A stretch of 64,000 bases of DNA. It comes from Pieris napi. Its lineage: Eukaryota > Arthropoda > Insecta > Lepidoptera > Pieridae. Of this stretch, positions 1 to 12,004 are shown piece after piece; the first letter of the stretch is position 1, and every line of letters begins with the position of its first letter. The notes under the pieces were generated by a model that was not told the DNA's origin, did not search any database, and saw only the letters and a list, made by a program, of their open reading frames with translations. The translations under genes were made by a program, and so were the position numbers. The stretch is from assembly GCF_905475465.1 (NCBI RefSeq), contig NC_062236.1, positions 9,372,001-9,436,000 on the forward strand, written 5' to 3'.

Positions 1-205
1 GCTGGTGAAGCTTGTGTTATGGGTACTAGGCAACCGATATACATACATATTATAGATAGATAGACATATAAATACATGTTTAAACACCCAAGACCTAAGC
101 ACAACACCAAATGCTCATCACATTGATGTTTGTCTCAGCCAGGGTTCGAACCCGGGACCCATGGATTCGCAGTCAGGGGTACTAACCACTAGACCAATGA
201 GCCGT
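1..205 (-). repeat. tRNA-derived SINE, truncated by the window edge
   Basis: Read on the minus strand, the element begins near 205 with a tRNA-like head carrying an A-box-like GGTCTAGTGGTTAG stretch and a B box (GGTTCGAACCC, within 142-153). A non-tRNA body follows with a run of TATC/TATG units and continues past base 1. The head has the internal pol III promoter layout but does not fold as an intact tRNA with an acceptor stem, so I call it a SINE, not a tRNA gene. It resembles a SINE family common in Lepidoptera; the family name is not assigned. Confidence 0.7.
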
Positions 206-1927
206 CAAACTGTATATAAATAAAATTATTTTACGAATTAATATTTTATCCATACGGGAAAAATCTCAACTGTAAAATACTCGTAGATACACGACAGTCG
301 ACACGAACAGATCAAGGTGTTAGTCACGTGACTACCGTGGAGAATCCTATTTTTAAATAAATCAATAAATACTTATTTTAGAAGGTTAATATTGTATAAC
401 GTCTTTTATTTAGGCCATGCCAATGTCATCGGTGTTTTTAATTACGTAGGTTAACGGACATTTTTCATTGTCCGTTGAGAGAACTGTTAAAAGTTCTCTT
501 ATTTGTTAGTGCCTATATACATAGTTAGTTTATTTCTAATTTTTTTATTATGTAATGTTGTTTTTCCTAATTAATTTCTTATATTTGTTTCGTCTGTAAT
601 TTTTGTTCACTTATTGTGGGTTCTTGTCAATTAAGTGTCATCTGTTAAGGCAGGAGCGTTTTTTTTTATAAAAAAATAAAATCTATAAGGCAGTTTAACG
701 GTAATCAATTTAAAAATAAGTTTGAGTTTATAGCGAAAAATTATCATTATCAAAATTCTCTTACATAATTTTTAGTATAGATCCCATGGTTCCTCTTATA
801 TCGACACTCGCTCTGGTAACTCGTTTTTGACTCGTATCGGACTGTAAAATAGGAGTTTTTGAACTAACTTTGAACTGGACGCATTCATACAAACCGTGCA
901 GTATGGGCCTAGTAGCTTTAGCTTGCGACTATCATCCCTGAGGTCGTAGGTTCGATCCCTAGCTGTGCACCAATCGAAAAAAAATCGACGATATGTGTCA
1001 GGTAGAAGGCTGAACACTACTACTTGACTACGAAATAAAAATGATTAAAGAAATGAATGTAATTTGTGACCAAACATAGGTCGTAACGCTGTTGAATTAT
1101 TATTATTACTCATACAAAAAGATCAATAATTTTTCATGTTTTCAGAATTGAAACAGGTATTTTAAAAGACTATATCTATGTTCTATATGAGTTCATATAA
1201 GAAATAGAAAATGCTAAGAATACTAATCATACTCCTTTAAGAGACTGTTTATCTGTTTGCCGACATTCCCATTGTTCTTTGGGTTGATGCTTCAGAAATT
1301 CATCTTTTATTGTATCCAAGTTTGGACAATTTGAACTGTGAAACATTTCATGGAAAACTGCGAAATAGAAGAGAGAAAGGCGATATAACAAATATGAAAT
1401 TGACTTTTTTTGACATCAGCTACCGAATAAATTTAATTAAAAAGTATTAAAAAAATACATAGAATATTATAAAAAATATGTGAGTATTTAAAAACTAGTT
1501 ACGGTTTCGTATTTATTGATGCAACAAAAGCACGGCTTCGCACGAGACGTGAAGCATGAAAAATAATAAACTCATGCGGAGAAGAACTTGTGTTTAGACA
1601 TACTGACTTTTTTGCAACCATTATCAACCGATTGATATCGCTTATACATATATATACATATCTCTCTTTATAACATTCGTTCATAACGTAACGTCGTAAT
1701 GTCAAAAAATGGTCAAATCGTTTTTTCTCCGACTTACTGTACAAATAACCTACCCCGCAAAGTCTGTTCAGGTTTTATAAACCCGAAAGGTCAATATGTA
1801 TATAGTCTATGTCACTTGCAAATGCCGTTGCTTCCTATGTTTGTGTATTTCTATACAAAGAGGTAACTCTTTATAATATTAGTAAAGATGTACAGAGAAC
1901 AATAATCATACACAATAATGGTTAAGA
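206..1927. other. Gene-free stretch left of the coiled-coil gene
   Basis: Apart from the SINE copy at 895-1106 I see no coding exon here. The short open frames (796-1017, 1499-1744) have no recognisable motif, and the first overlaps the SINE. Sequence just below 1928 is probably the 3' UTR of the minus-strand gene. A TTTATT at about 1511 would be a minus-strand AATAAA signal, but I cannot fix the transcript end. Confidence 0.5.
895..1106 (+). repeat. tRNA-derived SINE copy
   Basis: A degenerate tRNA-like head carries a B box (GGTTCGATCCC, 949-959). It is followed by the SINE body 'TGTGTCAGGTAGAAGGCTGA' and the tail 'GGTCGTAACGCTGTTG'. The same head and body recur at 8977-9165 (minus), 32740-32961, 36715-36905, 56850-57112 (minus) and 61486-61635. 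Divergence between copies suggests old insertions. Confidence 0.65.
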
Positions 1928-4900
1928 CTACAAATTACCGTATTCTTTCCATTTCTTTGGTGCAGTTTTAGCGGCCTTAACAGACTTTAGAACCTCCCTA
2001 CGTTCTGGTGGATTAAAATCAGCCATGTCACCGAATATTACGAAGGGAGGATCATCACCTTCTATCATTTCCCACCAATTCTTTTCTTGATGTATTTCAG
2101 TTTCTGTTTCTTCTATTAAGCAGAATAGAAAGAATATCAAGTGGATAGCTGCATTTATTAGAGTCAAAAATGGATCCAACAATGTCAGGCTAACAAACCA
2201 AAGCCCTCAAAAACAATGTTGCTTTATGTTGGTATAAATTATGCCATAAAACAAGAATACATTCTATGATAACATGGAAAATAGACCATCGTAAAATATG
2301 TGTTAGTAATTTTTAATAGTTTTTTTAAAAAGGAAAACTTTAACACCGACCTTGTATAACCTCGTAACAATCGCAAGGGTCCTCTTTCGGGTCATCCTTT
2401 ATAGGTGCTTTGGTCTGCATCAAAGCAGGGATGTCAAAGAAATACTGGTTTGTTTCAGGAGTCCCACCAGCGTAGTGGTATATGAAACCTAGGAACTAAA
2501 ACAGACATTTTTTCATTTTCAGGGTTTATTTTATTCAGTATTGGTTTGGACAACTTCATATTTAATTATTGTTTACTCGGTATTTCAAGTGCTTCATAGA
2601 AATCTAAGTACGTATGTAAATAATGAAACAAATTTGTGTAAAAGTGTGAAGTCATAAAAGGAGAAATCAAAACTAATAAATGCCTTGAAGGTAGTCTTAG
2701 CGAACAAATCTTTTTTTGAAATTATACTTCTTTAGGCGCGTTATAAAAAATTGATGAGATTGAAATCTTACGATGCGCGCGCACCGTGACACAAAATTAA
2801 CAGAATGAAGTTGCCCATGGAAGATGCTACGGCATTGGACATAATTTAAAAACAACATTCGAATAATAATAGCATTTATGTTACACTTAATGTAAGAGAA
2901 TAATAATAAATATTTATTTTTATTTAATTTTTCAAATGTAAACTGAACTTTATTGACTATAATGACTCCTTTTCCAGTCTTTGATTATTTAATTGTTATT
3001 AATTATTTGCATGCAATCAAAAAATATTTTTAATAAGCCAAAGAAGTATAACTTCTTACGCGCGTACATAAGTACACGCACCCTTTTTTTTTTTTTCATT
3101 TTACTACTATGTACTTCATTTTAGGTAGTCTTTATACCCCCTAAGCATTTGCATTATCTACATTTTAGGCATAATTTTTTTTACCAAAAGAATTAAATAA
3201 AAATTGAGAGATAAAGTCTTGAATAAATACGGGGCAGCGTAACAAAGTGTAGCAACAGATGTAAATAAAAATTTCCCTTCTGGGAATCTAGGTACGGTCA
3301 TAAACCGCGCAAAAATATTTCTCAGATTGTGTTAATCCGCCGCAGTTGTAAACATACGCCGACCATACCTTCGCAGAAACTTATTAGGTTCTATTGTTTA
3401 TACTGCCTTATTGGGTTCTATTGTTTATGTGAATAGATAATTATACTAAAATTTAATACATTTTTTACCTGTATTTACTCCTTGTCTGGGCATTATTTAT
3501 GGTTTTATCTTTATAGTATGCAGAATGCGATTTCGTAATTACTTCCGCTAATCTTAGCAATATTATATTCTTAAAAATCTCAATAATTAATGGTTTTATA
3601 AAAGTCTTCGAATCGTGAATGAAAATTTACTGAAGTTTTTAGTAAAACAAAATTTATTATATAATATAATATATATTTATATACTCATATAAAAGGTATT
3701 ATATTATATACCAATAGAATACTGTAGAGGTGTGATTATTGTATATATAGATATTTCGCAATGGTATTTGTAATATTGTCTACGCATCAATATTTCGTAA
3801 TTCCACTTGCACGTGGATCAGTCAGTCGCCCTATAACCGCCATGTAAGTCAGAGGACAATAAAGATAGTGAATTCTGTTATGGTTTTCATTTGGTGTACC
3901 TCAAACACTAAACTGGTGACCCCGACGTGATTCGCGGGCGGCCCGACGTGATTCAATGGGAACTAAAAGGAAAATCTAAATAGGGCGGGGCGACTCACAA
4001 AAATATGTAAAAATTTGTCGTGCAAGTATACGAAGAAAGCGCACAACAACGGCGAAATCGCAGCCATGGCCGGAGCATCATCAGCAGCACCACAGATGCC
4101 TGCTGTAGCAGACACAATTACGGGGCTCATGCAGCAAATAAACAAGCTCATGCTGGAAGTTGCGGCACTCCGCAGCGAGGAACAAGATCAAGGACGTCCC
4201 AGGAGTTGCGGCCACCAAAGCTACAGGAGCAGGTCAGCGTCGCACAAAAGAAGGACTCCAGGGGATCCAGAGTGGCTCTGCAGGTTTCATTTCCGGTGGA
4301 GGAAGAACGCGTGGAGGTGCGAGGAACCTTGTGCCTGGCGTAAAGACAGACAGCAGCGCGGGAAACTAGAACCGGTATATCCGCAGGCGGTGGACGGATG
4401 TACTCAAGGACAGGTAGCTATTAATCACCGTTTGTTAGTAAGGGATATTGCATCTAAGTTTACTTTCCTGATAGACACGGGAGCTAATATTTCTGTAATC
4501 CCGAAATGGTGTGTTAAACAACGCACACTAATTCATTGCGATTTTAAATTATACGCGGCTAATGATAGTGAGATAAAAACATACGGCATATGTTATTTAA
4601 CAATAACTTTTGGTCTTAGGAGAGATTTAAAATGGCCGTTCATAGTGTGCGATGTTAAGCAACCAATAATTGGGGCAGATTTTTTAAGAAATTTTAGATT
4701 ATCAGTTGATTTATATAATAATAGATTAGTTGACCTAGTTACTAATTTGTACGTTTGTGGAACAAAGAGTGTAAACTCGATAGGAGCGGTGAAGTCTATT
4801 AGTAGTAGCCAGCCGTACGCGGAATTACTTGAGCAATTCAAGGAAATCACGCGTCCACCTATTTTTAAGGAAGTGCCAGAGCATTCTGTCTATCATCATA

Positions 4901-7900
4901 TTGAGACAACAGGTCCGCCAGTGTATACGCGTGCAAGGAAGCTGCCACCTCACAGGTATGATTTAGTTAAAAAAGAATTCCAGCTGATGCAGGAGTTAGG
5001 GATATGCAGACCATCGAGTAGTCCGTGGGCCAGCCCACTACATGTAGTGCCTAAAAAGAACGGTGAAATTCGACCTTGCGGGGACTATAGAATGCTTAAT
5101 GCCATTACTAAACCGGACCGTTACCCGATTCCCAGAGTTCAGGACTTTACCTATGGTTTACATAACAAAAAAGTTTTTTCAAAAATTGATATTTGTCGAG
5201 CGTATCATGTTATAAAAATTAGGCCGGAAGATATTGAAAAGACAGCGATTATTACACCATTCGGACTTTTTGAGTTCCCAAGGATGACGTTTGGACTGCG
5301 TAACGCAGCCCAAACATTCCAAAGGTTTATAAATAGTACGATATTAGCAGGCATAGAACATTTGAATAGTTTAGATGATAAGAATATAACCAGAGAATCA
5401 TATGTATTCGGGTACCTTGATGACGTCATCATTGGATCAGATAACGAGCTAATACACCAAAAACATTTGCGACTGTTGTTCGAGCGTTTCAGTAAATATA
5501 GTATGTCAATTAACTTAGGAAAATGCGTTTTTGGTCAAGCAAAAATAGATTTTTTAGGATACGAGGTCTCAGAAAAAGGTATTAGTCCGTTACATGACAA
5601 AGTTAAAGCTATCGAAATGTACCCGAAGCCAGAAACTATTGTGGACCTTCGCAGGTTTCTCGGCATGTTAAACTTCTATAGAAATCACATACCAAACGCC
5701 GCGAAAGTACAAGGAACGTTAGATAGGTATTTACATGGAGCAAAAAAGAACGATAAGCGTAAGATACAGTGGACAGACGAGGCTAGTAGGGCATTTGATT
5801 TGTGTAAAGAGAATTTAAAAAACGCCGCTACTTTATCGCATCCGATTGCAAACGCAGAATTAGCTTTAATGACCGACGCATCCGATTTCAGTATCGGCTC
5901 GGTGTTACAACAAAAGGAAAACAACACTTGGAGACCCCTAGGATACTTTTCAAAAAGGCTTACGGAATCCCAAAAGAAGTACTGTACATATGACATATGA
6001 CAAGGAACTTTTGGCGATTTACTCAGGCATCGTTTATTTTAGGGACTTAATAGAAGGTAGGAATTTTACGGTGTATACAGACCATAAGCCGTTAACATTC
6101 GCATTTAGTAAGTTAAGCTCAAATAAGGAATTACCTAGAAGGGCGCGACAGCTGTTATTTATTAGCGAATTTACTAATAACATTCAACACGTAATAGGTA
6201 GTGAGAACGCAGTTGCGGACGCATTATCGAGGATAGAAGAGATAACATTTCCGAACCCGATACAATACGTAGACATCGCCCATGCGCAGGCCGATGACGC
6301 TGAGTTAGCAAATTTATTGAGTACAAGTACCGCTAGTAGCATACAATTGAAACAAATGAACTTAAATAATTCTAATGATTTGATTTATTGCGAAACGTCT
6401 ACTAAAAATATTCGGCCATACATTCCGAAAGAGTTTAGAAAGTCTATATTTGATTATTTCCATGGGTTAGCGCATCCAGGGATAAAGGGATCGCGAACAC
6501 TTATATGTAAAAAAGCATTTTGGCCAAATATGAACAAGGATATAGGGATTTGGGCAAAGACATGTATTCAATGTCAAAAAAGTAAAATAGTGCGACACAC
6601 GGTGTCTAAGTTAGGTACTTTCGAGGAAGGCGACCGTTTTGCACATTTGCATATAGATTTAATAGGACCACTACCAGTGACGGAACATGGCTATAGGTAT
6701 TGCGTGACGATGATAGATCGGCGTACACGATGGCCTGAGATTTGTCCAGTTACAGATATGACGGCTGAGACTGTTGCAAAAGCAGTTTATGATAACTGGA
6801 TCTGTAGGTACGGTTGCCCAATTTTCCTGACGTCAGACCAAGGCCGGCAGTTTGAGAGCGATTTATTCATAGATTTAATGAAAATATTAGGCATTCGTAA
6901 AACACGTACTAGCCCTTATCATCCGCAGGCAAATGGTAAAATAGAGAGATGGCATAGGTCTTTAAAAGCGGCATTGATGGCGAGGTTAAACGATAACGTA
7001 GCTTGGTTCGCAGAATTACCTACGGTGATGCTAGGACTGCGAGCAGCGTGTCAGGCGGACAGCGGTTACATAAGCGCAGCGGAATTCACTCTAGGTCATT
7101 GTTTACGTTTACCTGGTGAATTTTGTAGCGATAGTATTAGTAAAATAGAGAATCCGCAAGCGTACATAATTAGATTAAGAGATATTTTAAATAGTATTAA
7201 ACCTAAATCTAGAGATTTTAGTAATAAAAATATGTTTGTACATGCTGATTTAGGTTCCTGTTCACATGTTTTCTTGAGAATAGACGCAGTACGGAAACCT
7301 TTAGTACCACCTTATTGCGGACCCTACAAGGTATTGGAAAGGAATAAAAAGAATTTTAAGATTCTGATAAATGATAAAATTTCTTATGTTTCAATAGACC
7401 GTGTAAAGCCAGCGTATATACTAGATGAGTTTAATAGCAATCAGGTTAGCGGAAACTTAGATCAGCATAAGCAGGTTAATGAACCTTTAAAAACTACACG
7501 TAGTGGTAGAAGTGTTAAGCAACCCGTTAGGTTTATGTTTTGATTTGTAAGCAACATACTTAGTAAGTAGGGAATTGCAATTTCAGCGATTGTTCAGCTA
7601 ATTGCAAAACCAATTGTATTTAGATTTAAAATAAAAATATAGAATTCATTTATACTACGTATATAGTTATAACATTTACACTTTGTCATAGTTTTATTTA
7701 AAAGTTTCAGTAGTAATTTTTTTTTTGTGTTTATATGTATCTACTCATTTTTTTTTTAAGAAGGGGGTGTATGTAGAGGTGTGATTATTGTATATATAGA
7801 TATTTCGCAATGGTATTTGTAATATTGTCTACGCATCAATATTTCGTAATTCCACTTGCACGTGGATCAGTCAGTCGCCCTATAACCGCCATGTAAGTCA

Positions 7901-10900
7901 GAGGACAATAAAGATAGTGAATTCTGTTATGGTTTTCATTTGGTGTACCTCAAACACTAAAATACTATTAAAAACTAATTGATACCAATTAAAATGGGGT
8001 TATTATACCTCCTTAATAACTTTATCCATTTTCTCTTTCCACTCCTGCTCAACTCTTGCAGCAGTTTTATACCCACGTGACAAATTTAATATTAATGCCT
8101 GACTTTCAGACAATATATGCTGTAGCCCCGTTATGTAGGTTGTGTAATCTGATGATCAAAATCCCATGTTAAAAATACTTCCATAAAGCTTACCTCAAAA
8201 ATGAAATATTAATTTAAAGTTCATAGAGGTTTCGTTTATAAAGAAGTTTTTCGTTATTAATAGTCAACAAATAATCTTCACTCAAAATCTGATTTCAAAG
8301 TCTATTCTCAGAGGAATTCATTATAGTTACGACTTTGTCCTTTAAAGATTTAATTAGTTCACTATAGTGTTTAGATCTAAGCGGAAACAGAAAACTATCC
8401 CTGCCTATTATCAGCCTTTAAACGGGGTTTTAATTATTATAATAATTATTTTGAAAACAATTTTTTTCTATTATACTTAAAAACCAAGATAAATATCAAA
8501 ATAAATATATGTGTAGGCCATTCACCTAGCAACTAGGCCATAGGATCAACGACCTGGATTCGCTTAAAACTCTATACTGTTGTGTATAATAATTTAAATA
8601 AAAAATCTGTTGTATATTTTTCTATGCTCCTTCTGCTCAATTTAGAACGTAAGGTAATATTTATTCAAATCAAGTGTGAATACGAAAAATAATATTACCT
8701 TCCACGAGCCTCAATAGCTGAAGCCTGCTTTTCCGTCTTTCAGAACACATGACGTACATCAAACCAGCCAAGTTCTTGCACTCCAACTGCGTCTGCAGCG
8801 CTGATACCTTCTCCTTTCTCTCTCTGTGAGCTTCCCTCATCATGTGAGAGGTTCTTATTTGTTCATTCCTGAAAATAACTGCTTATGAAGTCTGTATATA
8901 TTCTGTTACATTACTCGAAATGATGAAAAGAGTTTTTTTTTTTGTAATAATATAATAATAAATATAATAATGTAATAAGTGATCAGCCTTCTGTGCCTGA
9001 CATACGCCGTCGACTTTTTACGTCTAATGCTTGCCGGTAAGCTTACGATATTTTCTTTTATCGTACGAGCGAGTGTTAAATGCGCAGATGTAAAAGTCAG
9101 TTGGCGGGTTCGAACCTACGACCTCAAATAGAGTCACACGCTCAAGCCACTGAAACCAACGCTGCTCTTAATCTATACTAGTATTATAAAAAGGAAAGGT
9201 TTGATTTTTTGTTTGTTTGAAATGAATAGGCTCCGAAACTACTGGACCGATTTCAAAAATTCTTTCAGCGTTGGCAAGCTACACTATTCCCGAGTGACAT
9301 AGGCTATGTTCCATTTTCAAAAAAATAGGGATGCTTACTAAAACTTGAATAATCTAACCCAAGGTGTAAGGAAATAAACAAAAAACTTCCTTCAACCGTG
9401 TGCGCTGCGAAAACTTTTAATGATAGAACAAAATGATGTATTACAATTTTTTAGGACACATCACTATCTATGAAAATTGTAGCAACAGCACGTCTCTATC
9501 TTTTATAGTTACGTCAAAATAAGCGTCCTTTTATTATTATTTTTAATTAAAATACCACCGCTAGAAAAGGCTCTTTATTCGTACCTAGGTATTGATCCTT
9601 ATCAATAATTACCAACGTTTCACATAAGCTACAATTTAATGGCATAACCACCAAAAAAGCATGGTGGATTGGTGTTCTCCTGCCTTTTCTCTTGAATAGT
9701 TTACTACTATGTAATATAACAAAAATCTTAGCCACAGCAACGCTTGGCCGAGTCTACTAGTCTAACTATAAAAATTGTTACTGGAATACTAACTGTAAAA
9801 TGTAGTCAAATCTCTCTTTCATCATTTTAACTTCTTTCTCTATTCGAGATTGAAATTCTGCGGTGAGAGCGTCTTCTTTCTCTTTCAGAAGTTTTTCTAT
9901 TTCTTGTGTACGCCTCTTCGCTTCTTCGGGACTGAGTCGGTCTTAAACAAGAAATGTAATGGTTTATGAACATGTTAAATAAAACATGTAGTCTTCTTTC
10001 GGAATAAATCTAGTGAAACGGCGAAAGTGAATACTTTATTTCGAAAAAGGCGCTTGTTTTTGATTTTTTTACTATAGGTATCACGTTTAAATAGTTTTTT
10101 ATATCGTCTCCTCAGCCATAGTAATACAAATTAAACTACTTTTATATGTATTTGTCGCGCTCCTAAACAAGACTGCTATGGTTATTGGTTACATTAATAC
10201 GAACCACACCAATGGCATTTCTATCCTGCCTTCATAATTGCGAACCTTTTCATAAGTTTTCATGATATTACATCAATTTCAATGATTACATTAATTTGGT
10301 ACCATTGGCATTATGTAACAAAGAACTCGGACGTTCTACCGCGTAATCCAAGATTGAGGTAGTTCTTTATATGATTATCTCATAGAACTTGTAATTACGA
10401 GGTACGAAACTTCACTTTTGAGCTTTCTATAAGTACTTATTTAGTTTGATTAACTTTTTTGGATTTTTAAATAGGTAGGTACACGCACAATTAGAATCTA
10501 CAGATTGAAAAAAAAGATTAGGTATTATCGTTTTAATAAGTTGAAGATTACCGATTGGTTACTAATACTTATTAAGTATTTTAAACTATTATACTTAATA
10601 TTGTCTTTGGTATTACTAATAATATACTGCTTTATGTGAAACAAAGTTAAGGTATCAGATTCTACAACTAATATATTATCATATAGTTTAATCTAAGCGC
10701 TTAAAATTCGTAGTCTTGGGTTCGTTATCTTGAAAACAAAGATATGAAAGAAAACCAAATTATACCTTTAGAACAAAATGTGTCCTTACTTTACTACTCA
10801 GGCGTTTATGTATAATCGATATATTTATTTAATTATAAAAGCTTAACTACTTGCTATAATATAATAAAAATATCTACCTTTACAGGGACATGGATTAGGC

Positions 10901-11016
10901 ACATCTTGAGGATCTTCTGGTTGTTCGTTGTTAATTACACTAGCGCTGTTTACGGGCGATGCTTGTTCTTCTTTGATGACAGCCAACGCGTCGGCGCTGC
11001 CGCCACCTCGTGACAT
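1928..11016 (-). CDS. Unrecognised coiled-coil protein, 308 aa, six coding exons
   Basis: I assembled this gene from phase-compatible exons on the minus strand: 11016-10878, 9941-9794, 8868-8699, 8148-8009, 2495-2351 and 2112-1928. They total 927 nt including the stop. Each junction has GT/AG, and codon phases match at all five introns. The ATG at 11016 opens MSRGGGSADALAVIKEEQ. Residues about 48-150 are rich in E, K and R with heptad-like spacing (a likely coiled coil), followed by a mixed helical region (DYTTYITGLQHILSES) and an acidic, tryptophan-containing C-terminal part (EKNWWEMIEGDDPPF) ending with K-rich residues. There is no signal peptide. I do not recognise the family; it could be a cytoskeletal or axonemal protein, but that is a guess. 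It is divergent from the Spargel gene. Intron 4 (2496-8008) carries a gypsy element and a MITE; intron 2 carries a SINE and a Helitron. Confidence 0.75.
2718..3064. mobile_element. MITE-like TIR element, copy 1
   Basis: The left end reads GAAATTATACTTCTTTAGGC and the right end (near 3039-3064) is its inverted counterpart (AAGAAGTATAACTTCTTACG). A second copy of the whole unit lies at 45303-45606 in the same orientation, sharing the GCGCGCGCACCGTGACACAA core. The element has no coding capacity. No target duplication was identified with certainty. It lies in intron 4 of the minus-strand gene. Confidence 0.65.
3718..3722. repeat. Target-site duplication of the gypsy element, left copy
   Basis: AATAC precedes the 5' LTR and is repeated at 7961-7965 directly after the 3' LTR. 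A 5-bp duplication is normal for Ty3/gypsy integration. It defines the LTR ends as TGTAGAGG...CACTAA. Confidence 0.7.
3723..3911 (+). repeat. 5' LTR of the gypsy element
   Basis: The repeat starts TGTAGAGGTGTGATTATTG and ends CAAACACTAA. It matches 7772-7960 base for base by eye. An AATAAA signal (GACAATAAAGATAG) lies about 35-40 bp before its end. Confidence 0.85.
3914..3932 (+). other. tRNA primer-binding site of the gypsy element
   Basis: TGGTGACCCCGACGTGATT starts two bases after the 5' LTR. Its complement ends in CCA, and from memory of insect tRNAs it fits the 3' end of tRNA-Trp. The tRNA identity is established-knowledge matching by eye, not a computed alignment. Confidence 0.65.
4066..6000 (+). 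pseudogene. Gypsy gag remnant, protease and reverse transcriptase (broken pol, 5' part)
   Basis: The frame from the ATG at 4066 has only a short gag-like N-terminus (a Q/L/A-rich helix, then an S/R-rich and a C/H-containing WLCRFHFRW stretch). It then runs directly into an aspartic protease with FLIDTGANISVIP (DTG at 4474-4482). An RT domain follows with the catalytic YLDDV (about 5413-5430), then the start of RNase H (MTDASDFSIGSVL). A gypsy gag normally carries a capsid domain of a few hundred residues; none is present, so gag is internally deleted. The frame ends at 6000 because CATATGA is tandemly duplicated (5987-5993 and 5994-6000), a 7-bp gain inside RNase H. Confidence 0.85.
6001..7543 (+). 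pseudogene. Gypsy RNase H C-terminus and integrase (broken pol, 3' part)
   Basis: In the frame shifted by the 7-bp duplication, pol continues with the rest of RNase H (YTDHKPL, VADALSR) and a complete-looking integrase. The integrase has the HHCC zinc-binding region (H-x-H around GLAHPG, then CIQCQ) and the D, D and E catalytic positions in HIDLIGP, TSDQGRQF and NGKIERWHR. It ends at 7543, about 230 bp before the 3' LTR. No envelope frame follows. Domain order RT-RNase H-integrase places the element in Ty3/gypsy rather than copia. Confidence 0.85.
7772..7960 (+). repeat. 3' LTR of the gypsy element
   Basis: This is identical by eye to the 5' LTR. It is preceded by a purine-rich tract (AAGAAGGGGG) and followed by AATAC, the right copy of the target-site duplication. 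Confidence 0.85.
8977..9165 (-). repeat. tRNA-derived SINE copy
   Basis: On the minus strand the head has a B box (GGTTCGAACC, near 9106-9116). The body follows with the 'AAAAAGTCGACGGCG..TGTCAGGCACAGAAGGCTGATC' pattern seen in the other copies, allowing mismatches. It lies in the intron between coding exons 2 and 3 of the minus-strand gene and directly abuts the Helitron at 9172. Confidence 0.65.
9172..9760 (+). mobile_element. Non-autonomous Helitron
   Basis: The element starts TCTATACTAGTATTATAAA, a TC end preceded by A. It ends GGCCGAGTCTACTAG followed by T, so the 3' end is CTAG and the target is A|T. These are the ends expected of Helitrons, and the 5' start resembles Helitron ends common in Lepidoptera. 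There is no Rep/helicase coding, so it is non-autonomous. The 3' subterminal hairpin is weak here. Insertion next to a SINE head suggests nesting. Confidence 0.6.
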
Positions 11017-11779
11017 CTATCAATAATGCCATATATTTTATTAACTGCACTTTTTCATAGTGATGAATGTGAGCAGAGAAAAAATATAGTTTATATATAG
11101 ATTTTTTACCTACAGACATTGGATCGTCACATTTTGATTATATTGCGTATCATACGTAGGTACATCTAAGTACGTATAAAATACATCAAACGAAACTACT
11201 TATACAGAAATTCAGATCATTCCATCCGGGACTTGGAAAAGAGTAGGTTATTTAATTATATAAATTTCAACAAAATCGGTAGTCTGTTTTTTGTAATTGT
11301 GCAAAATCAATTTAAAAATAAAGATAAACATCCTAAGAATTTATTTATAACATTACTAATGTATTTCGAGATTATGCCGACGGCTTTTTTATTACAACTT
11401 ATAAACAATGAACAGAACAATTTGGAAATTTAAACATAGACACCTTTAGTTAATGTCGTTTTGTCTCTGTCTATCTTATTAAAGAAGAGGCATTCTCTGA
11501 AAGGGGATGAGGTAGACAATGAAAGTTACTCAGGTAAAAAATCCCTATGAAACAAAAGTTACCCTTACATACTCTACCAGTTTCAATCTTTATTCCGTTG
11601 GGAAACGTAGTCAAGAAGAAACTATGTATTTAAATTGAATTAAATTTCTTAATGGTGTCATACAAAGATAATAATATGATTAAAGAGCGACGTCATTACT
11701 ACGTAGAGCTTACAAGTCAATATCCATGTGTCAAATATCATATTTGTCCGCTGTCAAAGTTGAGTGAAGTGGCAACATT

Positions 11780-12004
11780 AAAATGAAAATTTTGATAGTT
11801 GTCGTGCGTGAAGTTTTAGCATGTGATGTTTTGTGAAAAGTGTTAATTTTTAAAGGAAAATATCAAAAATTGTGTATCGTGTAGTGTAGAAAAGTGTTAA
11901 AAAAGGTTCTGTGACTGTTACGGACTGTGTTTTATGTGTAAGCAGCATCAATTACTCCAAACAAATATTATATGGATAAAGCCGTCACTTGAGGTGGTTA
12001 TAAG
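11780..12004 (+). other. Probable 5' noncoding exon of the Spargel gene
   Basis: The first coding exon of the Spargel gene begins only two bases before its ATG, after a good splice acceptor (14591-14595). An upstream 5' UTR exon must therefore exist. The best candidate ends TTATAAG|GTTAGT at 12004/12005; the sequence before it is rich in GTG and AAAGTG and lacks long frames. The transcription start cannot be placed, so the left border is a guess. Confidence 0.35.

Larger units (their letters stand above)
3723..7960 (+). mobile_element. Ty3/gypsy LTR retrotransposon, recently inserted but defective
   Basis: This 4.24-kb element has LTRs of 189 bp (3723-3911 and 7772-7960) that I find identical by eye, a primer-binding site at 3914, pol domains in the gypsy order (protease, RT, RNase H, integrase) and a purine-rich tract (about 7759-7768) before the 3' LTR. 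The 5-bp repeat AATAC flanks it. Identical LTRs imply a young insertion. The internal region is shorter than a full gypsy element because most of gag is missing, and pol is frameshifted. It lies in intron 4 of the minus-strand gene, in the opposite orientation to that gene. Confidence 0.9.

Noticed and set aside
130..205. tRNA gene on the minus strand
   Set aside because: It has A- and B-box-like motifs, but the acceptor ends do not pair and a SINE body follows. The same applies to the heads at 895, 9165, 36715 and 57112.
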